Assembly: GCA_003153155.1 (NCBI GenBank)
Contig: PLWV01000006.1
Location: 62,001-126,000, forward strand
Direction of reading: 5' to 3'
Source of the DNA: Gallionella sp.
GTDB lineage: Bacteria > Pseudomonadota > Gammaproteobacteria > Burkholderiales > Gallionellaceae
Length of the DNA stretch: 64,000 bases
Position numbers and translations under genes: made by a program. Positions 9,855 through 18,268 of the stretch are shown here, piece after piece. The notes beneath the pieces were generated by a model. It saw nothing but the letters and a program-made list of their open reading frames with translations, was not told the DNA's origin and searched no databases. Each line of letters begins with the position of its first letter. Position 1 is the first letter of the stretch.

Positions 9855-11999
9855 ATGAAGCTGAACAAAATTTTGATCGCCACCGTTGCCGTAAGCGCCC
9901 TGCTTGCCGGTTGCGCAGGAAGTTCTACATCATCCAATGTCGCATCGCTTACCCCGACCCGTACCATCATTATGGTGTGGGATGGTCTGCGTCCGGACTC
10001 GGTTAATGCCACAGACACTCCCAACCTGTATACATTGCGCAAGACCGGGGCCAACTTCAGCGACAACCACGCGACTTATCCAACCTTTACCATGATGAAC
10101 GGATCGTCCTTTGCCACTGGTTCCTTCCCCAAGACCAGCGGTTTCTACGGCAACACCTTCTGGACCCCGCCCCAAGGCAACTCCAACACCATTCCGGTTG
10201 GCAACAGTGCAGCCGGTTCCAGCCAGGATTACACTGATCCGGTGTTCACCGAAGACTACCAGGTTTTGACCACACTCAACACCTACTACAGCGGCCAACT
10301 GCTGCTGGTGAAGAGCCTGTTCGCCACCGCGCAAAGTGCCGGCATGGTAACCGCCACCATAGGCAAGTCCGGGGCAGTTTACATTCAGGATCTGGGACAG
10401 GGCGGCTACTTTCTGGATGAGAACTCCGTACAGCCGCGCAGTCTGGTCACCGAACTCCAGAACAACGGCTATGCCATTCCGGTCAACACTGTCAAAGGTT
10501 ACTCGGGCGCAGATGCTGTTACGCTGGCCGGCAATAACGGCAACCCTACCAATAAAGCCGGGTATATCACCTTTAACACGACAGCCTACGACCCCAACGG
10601 CGTGATTACCCTCGCGTCGCGCGATTCTACCGATACCACTCAGGGCGAACCCGCTGATGCCGCCAACAAATACATGATGACGGTGTTTACCCAGTACATC
10701 CTGCCTACCAAGAAGCCGATGCTGTCCCTGATCTGGTTCCGCACACCGGACAACGTCGAGCACGGCTACGGTCCGGGCAGCGCCAACGCGCTGGCTGGCC
10801 TGCGTTCGCAGGATGCACGTCTCGGCGAACTGATCTCTTCATTGCGGGCAAATGGCATGGACAGCACGACCAATATTATTGTCGTGTCCGACCATGGTCA
10901 CACCAGCGTTTCGGGTCCGCTCAGCATCTATCCATTGCGCGCGATCACCCCGTCCACTACGCTGCCCAACGGTGCGCTGATCAACGGTTCGACCAGCGGC
11001 ACGACCACTGCAACCTTGGGTGCAGTGAACACCAGCGGTTACTCTTTCTCCGGGGATGTGCGTTCTGCCGACTTGTTGACCTACCGCGGCTTCAGTGCCT
11101 ACGATGGTAACGGGTGCACCACTTCTGCCATGTACGGTCTGAGCGCCGCCGGCGTCCCGACTGTCCCGGTCAAGCTGGATAGCGCCGGTAGCTTGTGCGG
11201 AGCGATCAACACCAAGTATCAGGCCATCAGTTCGACCCTGTCCTCGCCGGTTGCAAGCTTCAAAGTTCCGGCTCCCGGAAGTCTGCCAAGCAACGGTATC
11301 GTGGTTGCTGCAAACGGTGGCTCCGATTACTTCTATGTTCCGGGACATGACGCTACCACGGTTGCCAATCTGGTCAAATTCCTGCAACAGCGCGAGGAAT
11401 ACGGCGCCATCTTCGTGGACAGCCGCTATGGCACGATTCCCGGCACGCTCAGCATGGCGCAAATCAACCTCGAAAATGCAAGCCGCCAGAACAATGGACA
11501 GCCTGATGTAGTGGCCAGTTTTAACTGGGACAACACTGTGTCCATCCAGGGCATGGCCGGTATCGAGTTTGAAAGCGCCGGCGGCCAGCGCGGCATGCAC
11601 GGCAGCTTCGACATCGCCGATGTGCACAACACCCTGATTGCCAACGGTCCTTCCTTCCAGTCCGCAAGTACCATCACGGATCCCTCGGGCAACGTTGACG
11701 TTGCTCCGACTGTGGCCTACCTCCTCGGACTGTCCATGCCCCAGGCCGATGGGCGCATCCTCAACGAAGCGCTTGTCACACCGGCAAGCAAATCCGTGCC
11801 GAACGTAGTCCCCTCAACGGTCACACCGGGCAGTGCGGCGACTGGCCTGAGTTTTGAATTGCCGAACGATCCGTCCGGCACGACAAAGGACTCGTCGCTG
11901 ACCACCGGTTCATACAACATAAATCTGGCGGTGAAAGATCTGACTGTGGATAGCAAAACCTACCGTTACTTTGACTACGCCAAGGCCGTGCGCCAGTAA
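9855..11999 (+). CDS. Lipoprotein phosphodiesterase/nucleotide pyrophosphatase family (alkaline-phosphatase fold)
   Basis: 714-residue exported protein of the NPP/alkaline-phosphatase superfamily. The signal peptide MKLNKILIATVAVSALLAGC ends in a lipobox (LAGC, Cys20). Metal- and substrate-site segments are visible: VWDGLRPDSV (first metal Asp), TYPTFTMMNGSS (candidate nucleophile Thr), FRTPDNVEHGYG (Asp/His pair), VVSDHGHTS (Asp-His-His) and GMHGSFD. It should hydrolyse phosphodiesters or phosphomonoesters outside the cytoplasm; the substrate is not predictable. It is longer than typical NPPs, with Ser/Thr/Gly-rich insertions at residues 350-480. The ATG at 9855 has AAGGAGA at the right distance; an in-frame upstream extension lacks support. 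A second exported protein follows 29 bases downstream, probably the same operon. Confidence 0.87.
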   Translation: MKLNKILIATVAVSALLAGCAGSSTSSNVASLTPTRTIIMVWDGLRPDSVNATDTPNLYTLRKTGANFSDNHATYPTFTMMNGSSFATGSFPKTSGFYGNTFWTPPQGNSNTIPVGNSAAGSSQDYTDPVFTEDYQVLTTLNTYYSGQLLLVKSLFATAQSAGMVTATIGKSGAVYIQDLGQGGYFLDENSVQPRSLVTELQNNGYAIPVNTVKGYSGADAVTLAGNNGNPTNKAGYITFNTTAYDPNGVITLASRDSTDTTQGEPADAANKYMMTVFTQYILPTKKPMLSLIWFRTPDNVEHGYGPGSANALAGLRSQDARLGELISSLRANGMDSTTNIIVVSDHGHTSVSGPLSIYPLRAITPSTTLPNGALINGSTSGTTTATLGAVNTSGYSFSGDVRSADLLTYRGFSAYDGNGCTTSAMYGLSAAGVPTVPVKLDSAGSLCGAINTKYQAISSTLSSPVASFKVPAPGSLPSNGIVVAANGGSDYFYVPGHDATTVANLVKFLQQREEYGAIFVDSRYGTIPGTLSMAQINLENASRQNNGQPDVVASFNWDNTVSIQGMAGIEFESAGGQRGMHGSFDIADVHNTLIANGPSFQSASTITDPSGNVDVAPTVAYLLGLSMPQADGRILNEALVTPASKSVPNVVPSTVTPGSAATGLSFELPNDPSGTTKDSSLTTGSYNINLAVKDLTVDSKTYRYFDYAKAVRQ

Positions 12000-12028
12000 G
12001 CGCTCCGCTTGGACAAAAAAATGGAGAT

Positions 12029-12712
12029 ATGCAATTGAAACACACCTTCTCATGCAGCCATTGGGGACTAGGACTGCGGCTCGCCACGCTCTGCGTAGTG
12101 GCTGCAGTTTCTCTGGATGCCCCGGCTAAAGAACTAAAGTTTGAGCAGATTTTCAGTGATAAGGGCGAATTCGGTGCCCTTCACTACCAGGCGGTATTCA
12201 CTTCCAAAGGAGCCCAACATCAGCTGGAAGTCTGGCGTGACGGCGAGCGGCGTGTGAAACGCCGCACGGATGATGCAGTCGAGACCTATGCTTTCCACAA
12301 ACCGGGTGATCCAGAATTCAACATGTCGATCCTGGACATGAAAAAAAGGATCAACACCCGGATTGACCGGACCAATCTATATCGCATCGGAAACTTCACC
12401 GATTGGTTTGATCTGGCGCACGGCCTGAAGCATCCCACGGGTGCGTATCGGGTAAGCAGGGTTCAGGCACCGGATGGTGCCCCGAAGGCTATCAAGGCTT
12501 GCCAGTGGTATGACTTGACCCAGGACACGCGTACCACCCACATCTGCTGGAGTGCGCAAAGCCGCATACCCCTGGTGATTCAAGCGCAGGGCGGGGAAGT
12601 GGTGTGGAAAGTGACAAGCCTGGATCAAAAACACATTCCCGCTCACACCTTCGATATTCACGATGAAGGCTTTATTCACAACGATGCCAATCAGGATATT
12701 GAAAACGACTGA
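12029..12712 (+). CDS. Exported protein of unknown function
   Basis: 227 residues with an N-terminal signal-like segment (LGLRLATLCVVAAVSLDAPAKE) and cleavage expected near residue 33, so periplasmic or surface located. I recognise no domain; the mature part alternates charged and aromatic residues (beta-rich appearance) with two cysteines (ACQWYD, HICWSA), which could form a disulfide. The start is ambiguous: GGAG at 12023-12026 is only two bases from the ATG at 12029 but eight from an in-frame TTG at 12035, which may be the real initiator. It follows the phosphodiesterase lipoprotein by 29 bases on the same strand, suggesting a partner role in the same envelope process. Confidence 0.7.
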   Translation: MQLKHTFSCSHWGLGLRLATLCVVAAVSLDAPAKELKFEQIFSDKGEFGALHYQAVFTSKGAQHQLEVWRDGERRVKRRTDDAVETYAFHKPGDPEFNMSILDMKKRINTRIDRTNLYRIGNFTDWFDLAHGLKHPTGAYRVSRVQAPDGAPKAIKACQWYDLTQDTRTTHICWSAQSRIPLVIQAQGGEVVWKVTSLDQKHIPAHTFDIHDEGFIHNDANQDIEND

Positions 12713-12816
12713 GCAAGGCACACCAGGAGTTTGCTCGGCTCTTGTTCAGGGAACCAGTTGCACTCCATCTTTGCTTCATCTATAAAAGTTGCTTCGCAGA
12801 CTGAGGAGGACTTGAC

Positions 12817-12844
12817 CACTAGAACACTTTACGGTGTTCTAGTG
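12817..12844. repeat. Perfect 11-bp hairpin overlapping the polA stop codon
   Basis: CACTAGAACAC (12817-12827) and its exact complement GTGTTCTAGTG (12834-12844) flank a six-base loop. The TAG stop of polA (complement of 12839-12841) lies inside one arm. There is no T-run on either side, so it is not a typical intrinsic terminator; it could stabilise the 3' end of the polA mRNA or be the footprint of a palindromic element. Confidence 0.7.
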
Positions 12845-15769
12845 CGCCTCATCCCAATTCTTCCCCTCTCCCAATTCCACCAGCAGCGGCACTTGTAACT
12901 CGGCGACACCACACATCAATTTGGGCAACATGTCCTTGACCAGATGCAGTTCGGCTTCCGGCACTTCCAGCACCAGTTCGTCATGCACTTGCATGATCAA
13001 TCGGCTGTGCAATTTTTCGGTTTCCAGCCAGTGTTGCACTTTGATCATCGCGAGTTTGATCAGGTCTGCCGCCGTGCCTTGCATCGGCGCGTTGATCGCG
13101 GCGCGTTCCGCGCCTTGGCGGCGCATGCCGTTGCTGCTGTTGATTTCCGGCAACCACAGGCGGCGACCGAACACGGTCTCGACATAGCCTTGTTGTTTGG
13201 CCTGTTCGCGCGTGCTGTCCATGTAGTTCTTAACACCCGGGTAACGCGTGAAATAGCGGTCGATGTAGGCGATTGCCGCACTGCGCTCTATGCCAAGCTG
13301 CTTGGCCAGGCCGAATGCGGACATGCCGTAGATCAGACCGAAGTTGATGACCTTGGCATAGCGGCGTTGCTCGCTGGATACTTCGGCAGGCGCGACCATG
13401 AAGATCTCGGCAGCGGTGTGACGATGGATGTCCTCGTTGTTGGCAAACGCCTGCAACAAGCCGGCATCGCCGGACAGATGCGCCATGATGCGCAATTCAA
13501 TTTGCGAATAGTCGGCGGACACGATGCGGCTGCCGGGAGGCGCGATGAACGCTTCGCGGATGCGCCGGCCTTCAGCGCTGCGTATCGGGATGTTCTGCAG
13601 ATTGGGATCGCTGGAAGCCAACCGCCCGGTCACCGCCACCGCTTGCGAGTAGCTGGTGTGCACGCGTCCGGTTTCTCGATCCACCATCAGCGGCAGTTTG
13701 TCGGTGTAGGTGGATTTGAGTTTCGCCATGCCGCGATATTCCAGCAAAATCTTCGGCAACGGATAATCCAGTGCGAGTTCCTGCAACACCTCTTCGTCGG
13801 TTGAAGGTGTGCCGCTCGGGGTCTTCTTCACTACCGGCAGGCCGAGTTTGTCGAACAGGATTTCCTGTATCTGCTTCGGCGAATTCAGGTTGAACGGCTG
13901 CCCTGCAGCCTCTTGTGCCCTGGCTTCCAGCGCGATCAGTTTTTCGCCCAGTTCGCGGCTCTGGATTTGCAGCAGCGCGCTGTCGAGCAACACGCCGTTG
14001 CGCTCCATGGTGTAGAGCACATGCATGCTCGGCATTTCGATGTCGCGATATACATGCTGCAAGCCGCTCTGCGCTTCGATCTGCGGGGACAGGTTTTGAT
14101 GCAATTGCAGCGTGATGTCGGCATCTTCGGCGGCATAGTGCGTGGCGGTATCGATATCCACCTGGTCGAAGCAAATCTGTTTCGCGCCCTTGCCCGCCAC
14201 GTCGGTGAAGCTGATGGTTTTCACGTTGAGATGACGCAGCGCGAGGTTGTCCATGTCGTGCGGCTTGTGGCTTTCCAGCACGTAGGATTGCAGCAGCGTG
14301 TCCTCATGTATGCCTGCCAGCGCGATGCCGTGATTGGCGAAAATATGCATGTCGTATTTGAGGTTCTGCCCGAGCTTGTGGTGCTGTTTACTCTCTAGCC
14401 AATGCTTGAGCTTATGCAAGGCATGCGCGCGATCGAGTTGATCCGGCGCGCCGGGATAGATATGCGCCAACGGCAGATAGGCTGCATGGTGCGGCGTGAT
14501 AGCGAACGACATGCCGACCAGTTGCGCGTTCATCATATCCAGTCCGGTGGTTTCGGTATCCACGCAGACCAATTCGGCGGCGAGTATTTTTTTCAGCCAT
14601 GTGTCGAGCTGCGCTTCGGTCAGTATCGTTTCATAGTGCGCGCTGTCGGTGCGGGTGGGCGGGTCGTCGGACAAATCCTGATGAACTCCATCACCCCCTC
14701 TCCCTTGCAGGGAGAGGCTTGGCCTGTCCTGAGTCTGTCGAAGTGGAGAGAGGGTGGACTCTGTGCGTTCCTTACCCTCTCTGATGGAACTACTAGCCAT
14801 CTGACTAGGCTGTCCAACAACGCCAGCCAAGTCATTGGTTACCCCACCCTCCCCCTGCAAGGGGGAAGGAGTTTGTTGCGGGGTATTCAACTCGCGCAGC
14901 CAACTCTTAAATTCAAACCGCTCGAACAAACTGCGCAGTTGTTCCTTGTCTGCCGGAGGCGGGATCAGTTCGCTATAAGTCTGCGGAAGTTCCACATCGC
15001 ATTTCACCGTGATCAAGCGGCGCGCTTGCGGCAGCCAGTCCAGCGCCTTGCGCAGATTCTCGCCGACCACACCGCCGATCTCGCCGGCGTGCTGCATCAA
15101 ATTGTCCAGCGTGCCATATTCGGTGAGCCACTTCACGGCAGTCTTCGGGCCGACCTTCTCAACGCCCGGCACATTGTCCACCGCGTCGCCGGTCAGCGTC
15201 AGATAATCCACGATACGCTCCGGCGGCACGCCGAATTTGGCGTTCACACCGGCAATATCCAGTGTCTCGTTGCTCATGGTGTTGATCAGTGTCACGCGCT
15301 CATTCACCAGTTGCGCGAGGTCTTTGTCACCGGTAGCGATCACGCAGCGCACGCCGTCCCGGGTTTGTTGCGCCAGCGTGCCGATCACATCGTCCGCCTC
15401 CACGCCTTCCAGCATCAGGATGTTCCAGCCGGACGCGGCGATGGCCTGATGCAGCGGCTCTGTCTGCTGCACGAGGTCGGCTGGCATGGCGGGGCGACGC
15501 GCCTTGTATTCGGGATACCAGTCATCGCGGAAGGTTTTCCCTTTTGCGTCGAATACGCACAGGCTATAATCCGCCGGGTAATCATTGCGCAACCGACGCA
15601 GCATGTTGAGCACGCCGTAGATCGCGCCGGTGGGTTCGCCGTGGCGGTTGCGCAAATCCGGCATGGCATGGAACGCGCGATACAGGAATGATGAACCGTC
15701 AACTAACAGTAATGTTTTACCGTCTACTAACGGTAATGTTTTAGCGAAACTCACTTCGTTCGTTTTCAT
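12839..15769 (-). CDS. polA: DNA polymerase I, with in-frame repeat insertion
   Basis: Gap-filling and repair polymerase. Domains in order: 5'-nuclease (residues ~18-290; LLLVDGSSFLYRAFHA, GDKDLAQLV), 3'-5' exonuclease (~375-570; DTETTGLD carries the DEDD acids, so proofreading looks intact), and family-A polymerase (~580-976; DYSQIELRIMAHLSGD, RRYAKVINFGLIYG, MQVHDELVLEVPE). At 976 residues it is longer than the usual 900-930. The excess is a Ser/Gly/Gln-rich stretch at about residues 299-360, between the nuclease and exonuclease domains, encoded by repetitive DNA (see 14690-14872). The N-terminus also has a 24-base tandem duplication giving KTLPLVDG then KTLLLVDG. Both lie outside conserved cores, so the enzyme is probably active. 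Confidence 0.97.
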   Translation of the reverse strand: MKTNEVSFAKTLPLVDGKTLLLVDGSSFLYRAFHAMPDLRNRHGEPTGAIYGVLNMLRRLRNDYPADYSLCVFDAKGKTFRDDWYPEYKARRPAMPADLVQQTEPLHQAIAASGWNILMLEGVEADDVIGTLAQQTRDGVRCVIATGDKDLAQLVNERVTLINTMSNETLDIAGVNAKFGVPPERIVDYLTLTGDAVDNVPGVEKVGPKTAVKWLTEYGTLDNLMQHAGEIGGVVGENLRKALDWLPQARRLITVKCDVELPQTYSELIPPPADKEQLRSLFERFEFKSWLRELNTPQQTPSPLQGEGGVTNDLAGVVGQPSQMASSSIREGKERTESTLSPLRQTQDRPSLSLQGRGGDGVHQDLSDDPPTRTDSAHYETILTEAQLDTWLKKILAAELVCVDTETTGLDMMNAQLVGMSFAITPHHAAYLPLAHIYPGAPDQLDRAHALHKLKHWLESKQHHKLGQNLKYDMHIFANHGIALAGIHEDTLLQSYVLESHKPHDMDNLALRHLNVKTISFTDVAGKGAKQICFDQVDIDTATHYAAEDADITLQLHQNLSPQIEAQSGLQHVYRDIEMPSMHVLYTMERNGVLLDSALLQIQSRELGEKLIALEARAQEAAGQPFNLNSPKQIQEILFDKLGLPVVKKTPSGTPSTDEEVLQELALDYPLPKILLEYRGMAKLKSTYTDKLPLMVDRETGRVHTSYSQAVAVTGRLASSDPNLQNIPIRSAEGRRIREAFIAPPGSRIVSADYSQIELRIMAHLSGDAGLLQAFANNEDIHRHTAAEIFMVAPAEVSSEQRRYAKVINFGLIYGMSAFGLAKQLGIERSAAIAYIDRYFTRYPGVKNYMDSTREQAKQQGYVETVFGRRLWLPEINSSNGMRRQGAERAAINAPMQGTAADLIKLAMIKVQHWLETEKLHSRLIMQVHDELVLEVPEAELHLVKDMLPKLMCGVAELQVPLLVELGEGKNWDEAH
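14690..14872. repeat. Composite repeat inserted in polA (core-repeat copy 2)
   Basis: About 183 bases in the interdomain linker of polA. From left to right on the plus strand: a CCCTCTCCCTTGCAGGGAGAGG-like palindrome, a copy of the dispersed sequence TGTCCTGAGTCTGTCGAAG (also in the REP at 19071-19146 as TGTCCTGAGCCTGTCGAAG), then core-repeat copy 2 at 14783-14843 (GATGGAACTACTAGCC, GACTAGGC, AAGTCATTGGTTACCCC), then CCCCCTGCAAGGGGG. The core lies antisense to polA and is translated as NDLAGVVGQPSQMASSSI. The frame stays open throughout. Confidence 0.85.
15695..15742. repeat. 24-bp in-frame tandem duplication at the polA N-terminus
   Basis: Two adjacent 24-base units (15695-15718 and 15719-15742) differing at two positions encode KTLLLVDG and KTLPLVDG near residues 10-25 of PolA. 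Only the copy adjoining SSFLYRAFHA corresponds to the conserved 5'-nuclease start. Likely a slippage or unequal-recombination product that kept the frame. Confidence 0.85.
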
Positions 15770-15813
15770 TTTTTGTCTAAATTTTTGTCTGATTTTTTAT
15801 TTGAGGGAACCGC

Positions 15814-16530
15814 ATGAGCATACCGTCCAAACTGCCCACCTCCGTGGTACCGGAAGCGTGGAATTCCAAAGAGGCCTGGCGCGTGTTCGGCATTATGTCA
15901 GAGTTTGTTTCTGCCACCGAACGGCTTAACCAGATACATCCCGCCGTGAGCATCTTCGGCAGCGCGCGCACCAGACCGAATCAGCCCTATTACCAACTCA
16001 CCGAGGAAATCGCACGCCTGCTTTCCGATGCCGGATTTTCGGTCATTTCCGGCGGCGGCCCCGGCATCATGGAGGCCGCCAACAAGGGCGCGTTCTACGG
16101 CAAATCGCCTAGCGTCGGACTGAACATCCAACTGCCGCACGAACAGGTCGGCAACCTCTACCAAAACATCAGCCAGACCTTCCAGCATTTCTTCGCGCGC
16201 AAAGTCATGTTCGTGAAATTCGCCAGCGCTTACGTCGTCATGCCGGGCGGTTTCGGCACGCTGGACGAATTGATGGAAGCACTCACCCTGGTGCAGACCG
16301 GCAAGACACGGCGTATCCCGATCATTTTAGTGGGCAAGCAATTTTGGGGCGGCATGCTGGACTGGTTCCGCACCGCATTGCTGGATGAAAAGGTCATCAG
16401 CCCGGAGGATATGGATTTGATTCAGCTCATCGACGAACCCGAAGCCGTGGTCAGCGCGATTTTCAAACACTATGAAACGCGCGGATTTGAGCCTTCCGAT
16501 GCGGATCGCGAGAAGCAGCTTTATTTGTAA
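15814..16530 (+). CDS. LOG-family protein (TIGR00730 type, nucleotide 5'-monophosphate phosphoribohydrolase-like)
   Basis: Rossmann-fold protein of 238 residues, historically mislabelled lysine decarboxylase. Family members such as LOG and PpnN-related enzymes split nucleoside monophosphates into base and ribose 5-phosphate. The signatures are FGSARTRPNQPYY, SGGGPGIMEAANKGA and the catalytic PGGFGTLDELMEALTL. The ATG has GAGGG upstream. It is divergent from polA across 44 bases that contain two near-identical TTTTTGTCT blocks, so the promoters must overlap. The actual substrate in this organism is not predictable. Confidence 0.9.
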   Translation: MSIPSKLPTSVVPEAWNSKEAWRVFGIMSEFVSATERLNQIHPAVSIFGSARTRPNQPYYQLTEEIARLLSDAGFSVISGGGPGIMEAANKGAFYGKSPSVGLNIQLPHEQVGNLYQNISQTFQHFFARKVMFVKFASAYVVMPGGFGTLDELMEALTLVQTGKTRRIPIILVGKQFWGGMLDWFRTALLDEKVISPEDMDLIQLIDEPEAVVSAIFKHYETRGFEPSDADREKQLYL

Positions 16531-16560
16531 TACAAACCCTGATCAGTGTGGAGGTAAATA

Positions 16561-16887
16561 ATGGAAGAAGTGCCGCAATCACCGAACACAGACGAAGAAG
16601 GCTATTTGATCGAGCCCCAGGACTGGAACGAGGAAGTGGCTATGCAGCTTGCACTTCAGGAAAACATCCAGCTTACAGAAGACCACTGGGATGCGATCCG
16701 TTTCATGCGCGAGTATTATGCGGATCATCAAATCGCGCCCGATGTCCGCCATGTCATGAAACATCTCGAGAAACGCCTGGGATCCGAATCGCGCAACGCA
16801 GTGTTCGAGCTGTTTCCCTACGGTTACGTGAAGCAGGCCTGCAAGATCGCCGGCATGAAACGTCCGCGCGGCTGGAGTACCGGCTGA
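16561..16887 (+). CDS. DsrC/TusE-family sulfur-relay-like protein lacking the penultimate cysteine
   Basis: 108 residues of the DsrC/TusE/RspA superfamily: DEEGYLIEPQDWNEEVA, LTEDHWDAIRFMREYY, ELFPYGYVKQACKIAG. Classical DsrC has two C-terminal-arm cysteines: one in the KQAC motif and one at the penultimate residue. TusE keeps only the penultimate one. Here the opposite is seen: KQAC is present but the arm ends in RGWSTG with no cysteine, so neither the trisulfide chemistry of DsrC nor the TusE persulfide relay is expected. This points to the RspA-like group of presumed regulatory relatives. GGAGG lies upstream of the ATG, 30 bases after the LOG gene stop. No dsr or tus gene is nearby. Confidence 0.88.
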   Translation: MEEVPQSPNTDEEGYLIEPQDWNEEVAMQLALQENIQLTEDHWDAIRFMREYYADHQIAPDVRHVMKHLEKRLGSESRNAVFELFPYGYVKQACKIAGMKRPRGWSTG

Positions 16888-16990
16888 GCCGGGCAGGGGC
16901 GGTCTGGTACCAAAACTCTGGCACCAACTCGCGCAGACTCTCCGCGCATCGGCTAAAATGCATCCATTCCAATTCATAGCGACCACTCCG

Positions 16991-17317
16991 ATGCGCCTCC
17001 TATCATTGTTGCTACTGAGCGGTTTTTCTCTTACCGCATTCGCCGCAAAGCCGGTTCCCGGCAATCTCGAACCACTGCCTCCACCGCCCGCGCTTGATGC
17101 CGCTTCTGACGAAGAGCCGGAGGTGACGATCATCAAACAGACCGAGCAAACTGTCGAGGAATTTCGCACGGGCGGCAGGCTGTACATGATCAAGATCACG
17201 CCCAAGGTCGGTGCGCCTTACTATTTGATTGATGACAGGGGCGACGGCAAGTTTGCGCGGCAGGAAAGTCTGGATTCAGGTTTCCGTCCGCCGCGCTGGG
17301 TCATTCACCGTTTTTAA
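16991..17317 (+). CDS. DUF2782 exported protein
   Basis: Small exported protein with a DUF2782 C-terminal domain: KITPKVGAPYYLIDDRGDGKF and PPRWVIHRF. The start at 16991 (MRLLSLLLLSGFSLTAFAAKP) gives a clean signal peptide cleaved after AFA; an in-frame ATG at 16958 would add 11 residues ahead of it and neither has a clear ribosome-binding site. A proline-rich linker follows the signal. In betaproteobacteria this gene is regularly found next to thrB and polA, as here; it overlaps nothing and thrB starts two bases after its stop. Function is unknown. Confidence 0.83.
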   Translation: MRLLSLLLLSGFSLTAFAAKPVPGNLEPLPPPPALDAASDEEPEVTIIKQTEQTVEEFRTGGRLYMIKITPKVGAPYYLIDDRGDGKFARQESLDSGFRPPRWVIHRF

Positions 17318-17319
17318 AT

Positions 17320-18261
17320 ATGGCGGTTTTTACTAGCGTCTCCGAGGCGGAACTCACTGCCTGGCTGGGCGATTATTCCTTGGGCCAATTGCTGGAATTG
17401 CAGGGCATCGCATCCGGTATCGAGAACACCAACTATTTCGTCACCACCAGCAATGGCCGCTTCGTGCTCACGCTGTTCGAAATACTCAGTGCCGACGAAT
17501 TGCCGTTCTATCTGAATTTGATGGCGCATCTGGCACGCCACGGCATTCCCTGCCCCAATCCGGTGGCGAATCGCTCCAATCAATTTTTGGGCACACTTAA
17601 TGGTAAGCCCGCCTGCATCGTCAGCCGTTTGAGCGGCAAGTCCACGACCACTCCGAGCAGCGCGCAGTGTGCCGCCATCGGCGCGATGCTCGGGCAGATG
17701 CACATCGCCGGACAAAGTTTCTCGCAGATCATGCCTAACCCGCGCGGCGCGACATGGCGCGCGGCAACGGCTCCACAGGTACGGCCATTTCTGGATGCGC
17801 AGCAAGTGGCGTTACTGGAGAGCGAAGTCGCGCTACAGGCACAACAGGATTGGACATCCTTGCCGCAAGGTGTGATCCACGCCGACCTGTTCCGCGATAA
17901 TGTGCTGCTGGAAGAAAATCGCGTCGGCGGCCTGATCGATTTTTATTTCGCATGCAGCGATGTGCTGCTGTATGACGCGGCGATCACCGTCAACGATTGG
18001 TGCACGCATACCGACGGCACGCTGGATGCGACAAAAACACAAACGCTCCTGCGGGCCTACCATGCGGTACGCCCGCTACTGGATAGCGAACATCGTGCCT
18101 GGCCACTGCTGTTGCGCGTCGCCGCGCTGCGTTTCTGGCTGTCACGTTTGTTTGACATGCACCTGCCGCGCGACGGCGAATTGATTCATGCGCATGACCC
18201 GCGCCACTTTGAGCGCATCCTGAAAAATCACATCGCATCAGCACAAGCCATTTGGCTGTAA
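17320..18261 (+). CDS. thrB: Homoserine kinase (ThrB, APH-fold type)
   Basis: Phosphorylates L-homoserine in threonine biosynthesis. This is the aminoglycoside-phosphotransferase-fold homoserine kinase typical of betaproteobacteria and pseudomonads, not the GHMP kinase of enterics. Key segments: GIASGIENTNYFVTTSNGRFVLTLFE (nucleotide lobe), GVIHADLFRDNVLLE (catalytic loop, HADLFRDN) and GLIDFYFACSDVLLYDAAITVNDW (metal-binding DF). 313 residues is normal length. The start follows the DUF2782 stop by two bases, so translation is probably coupled. A BPSS1780-type membrane protein follows seven bases downstream. Confidence 0.95.
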   Translation: MAVFTSVSEAELTAWLGDYSLGQLLELQGIASGIENTNYFVTTSNGRFVLTLFEILSADELPFYLNLMAHLARHGIPCPNPVANRSNQFLGTLNGKPACIVSRLSGKSTTTPSSAQCAAIGAMLGQMHIAGQSFSQIMPNPRGATWRAATAPQVRPFLDAQQVALLESEVALQAQQDWTSLPQGVIHADLFRDNVLLEENRVGGLIDFYFACSDVLLYDAAITVNDWCTHTDGTLDATKTQTLLRAYHAVRPLLDSEHRAWPLLLRVAALRFWLSRLFDMHLPRDGELIHAHDPRHFERILKNHIASAQAIWL

Positions 18262-18268
18262 AGGAGAA

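Noticed and set aside
12817..12844. Hairpin at the polA stop as an intrinsic terminator
   Set aside because: Strong stem but no U-tract on either strand; listed as a palindrome instead.
14402..15691. Long open frame antisense to polA (429 codons)
   Set aside because: A high-GC mirror of polA with no ribosome-binding site; the polA strand carries all conserved motifs.
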